Positions 6,352-6,807 of a stretch of 6,807 bases of DNA are shown one piece after another. A program made the translations under genes and the position numbers. Every line of letters begins with the position of its first letter. Position 1 is the first letter of the stretch. The notes beneath the pieces are model-generated. The model ran no database searches and had not been told where the DNA came from. It saw nothing but the letters and a program-made list of their open reading frames with translations. The stretch is taken from contig DOHN01000119.1 of the NCBI GenBank assembly GCA_003535195.1, positions 5,277-12,083 of the forward strand, written 5' to 3'. This DNA is from Ruminiclostridium sp. (lineage in GTDB: Bacteria > Bacillota > Clostridia > DSM-8532).

Positions 6352-6804
6352 ATGCGTGCTGTGGTACAACGTGTGAAGCGTGCCGAGGTCCGGGTTGAAG
6401 GAAGGGCAGCGGGAAAGATAGAAAAAGGAATTTTGGTCCTTCTGGGCGTGGGCAATGATGACGGCCGGAAGGATATGGAATATATAGCCGATAAAATTGC
6501 GGGCTTGCGAATTTTTGAAGACAATGAGGGCAAAATGAATCTGTCGGTACTGGATACCCAAGGCGAAATTCTTGTTGTTTCCCAATTCACTCTTTACGGA
6601 GACTGCCGGAAGGGAAAGCGCCCGAGCTATTCCGATGCGGCAAGGCCCGAAAAAGCACAGGACCTTTATAACAAATTTGTTGATTTTTTAAAGTGTAAAT
6701 ATAATATCAAGGTGGAAACCGGAATTTTTCAGGCTATGATGGAGGTGGACTTCATCAATGACGGGCCTGTGACACTGCTTTTGGACAGCAAAAAGAACTT
6801 TTAG
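6352..6804 (+). CDS. dtd: D-aminoacyl-tRNA deacylase
   Basis: Dtd is a homodimeric cytoplasmic hydrolase that frees tRNAs mischarged with D-amino acids and also achiral glycine, including Gly-tRNA-Ala produced by alanyl-tRNA synthetase error. The product has 150 residues, close to the family norm of about 145-150. It starts with [17 protein letters not shown], has the active-site SQFTLYGD motif (residues 77-84, T80 being the conserved Thr), and the NDGPVT motif (136-141), whose Gly-Pro pair is the chiral selectivity element reaching into the partner subunit. The gene is complete: the TAG stop ends 3 bases before the window. It follows relA by 17 nt with its own ribosome binding site; the relA-dtd pair is also found in B. 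subtilis and many clostridia. Confidence 0.96.
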   Translation: MRAVVQRVKRAEVRVEGRAAGKIEKGILVLLGVGNDDGRKDMEYIADKIAGLRIFEDNEGKMNLSVLDTQGEILVVSQFTLYGDCRKGKRPSYSDAARPEKAQDLYNKFVDFLKCKYNIKVETGIFQAMMEVDFINDGPVTLLLDSKKNF

Positions 6805-6807
6805 TTG

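Overview
The window looks like chromosomal core DNA from a member of the Clostridia (Firmicutes/Bacillota) with moderate GC content. The assignment rests on three things: strong purine-rich ribosome binding sites and a near-consensus sigma-A-type promoter; a single bifunctional Rel enzyme with the Rel/SpoT-type RFKD motif; and two gene groupings familiar from Firmicutes, rpsU-yqeY and recJ-relA-dtd. All genes lie on the + strand. I see no mobile element, CRISPR array, tRNA or rRNA, and no gene-free stretch longer than about 180 bases.

Layout. Bases 1-612 are the 3' end of alaS (alanyl-tRNA synthetase), cut by the left window edge. A small histidine-triad (HIT/HinT-like) gene follows at 660-1004. 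A well-formed promoter at 1040-1069 then drives a roughly 85-nt leader and the 58-residue ribosomal protein gene rpsU (1162-1338), followed 12 nt later by yqeY (1351-1794). Two hairpins with U-rich tails (1801-1830 and 1855-1895) close this unit. A second unit begins after a leader with an inverted repeat (1917-1957): recJ (1977-4136), relA/rel (4151-6334) and dtd (6352-6804). These are separated by only 14 and 17 nt and are very probably co-transcribed. dtd is complete and ends 3 bases before the window does.

The common theme is translation and its quality control. AlaRS charges tRNA-Ala, and HinT-like proteins hydrolyse aminoacyl-adenylates. S21 is a small-subunit ribosomal protein. Rel senses uncharged tRNA on stalled ribosomes and makes or degrades (p)ppGpp. 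Dtd removes D-amino acids, and glycine mischarged on tRNA-Ala, from tRNAs. RecJ is the DNA repair outlier, carried in the same operon as in other Firmicutes.

Novelty. Every protein belongs to a well-known family and has its key motifs, so I do not see an undescribed system. The points worth a second look are the two leader regions (rpsU and recJ), which share a 10-base word and can place their ribosome binding sites in secondary structure, the absence of apt between recJ and relA, and the alaS-HIT adjacency.
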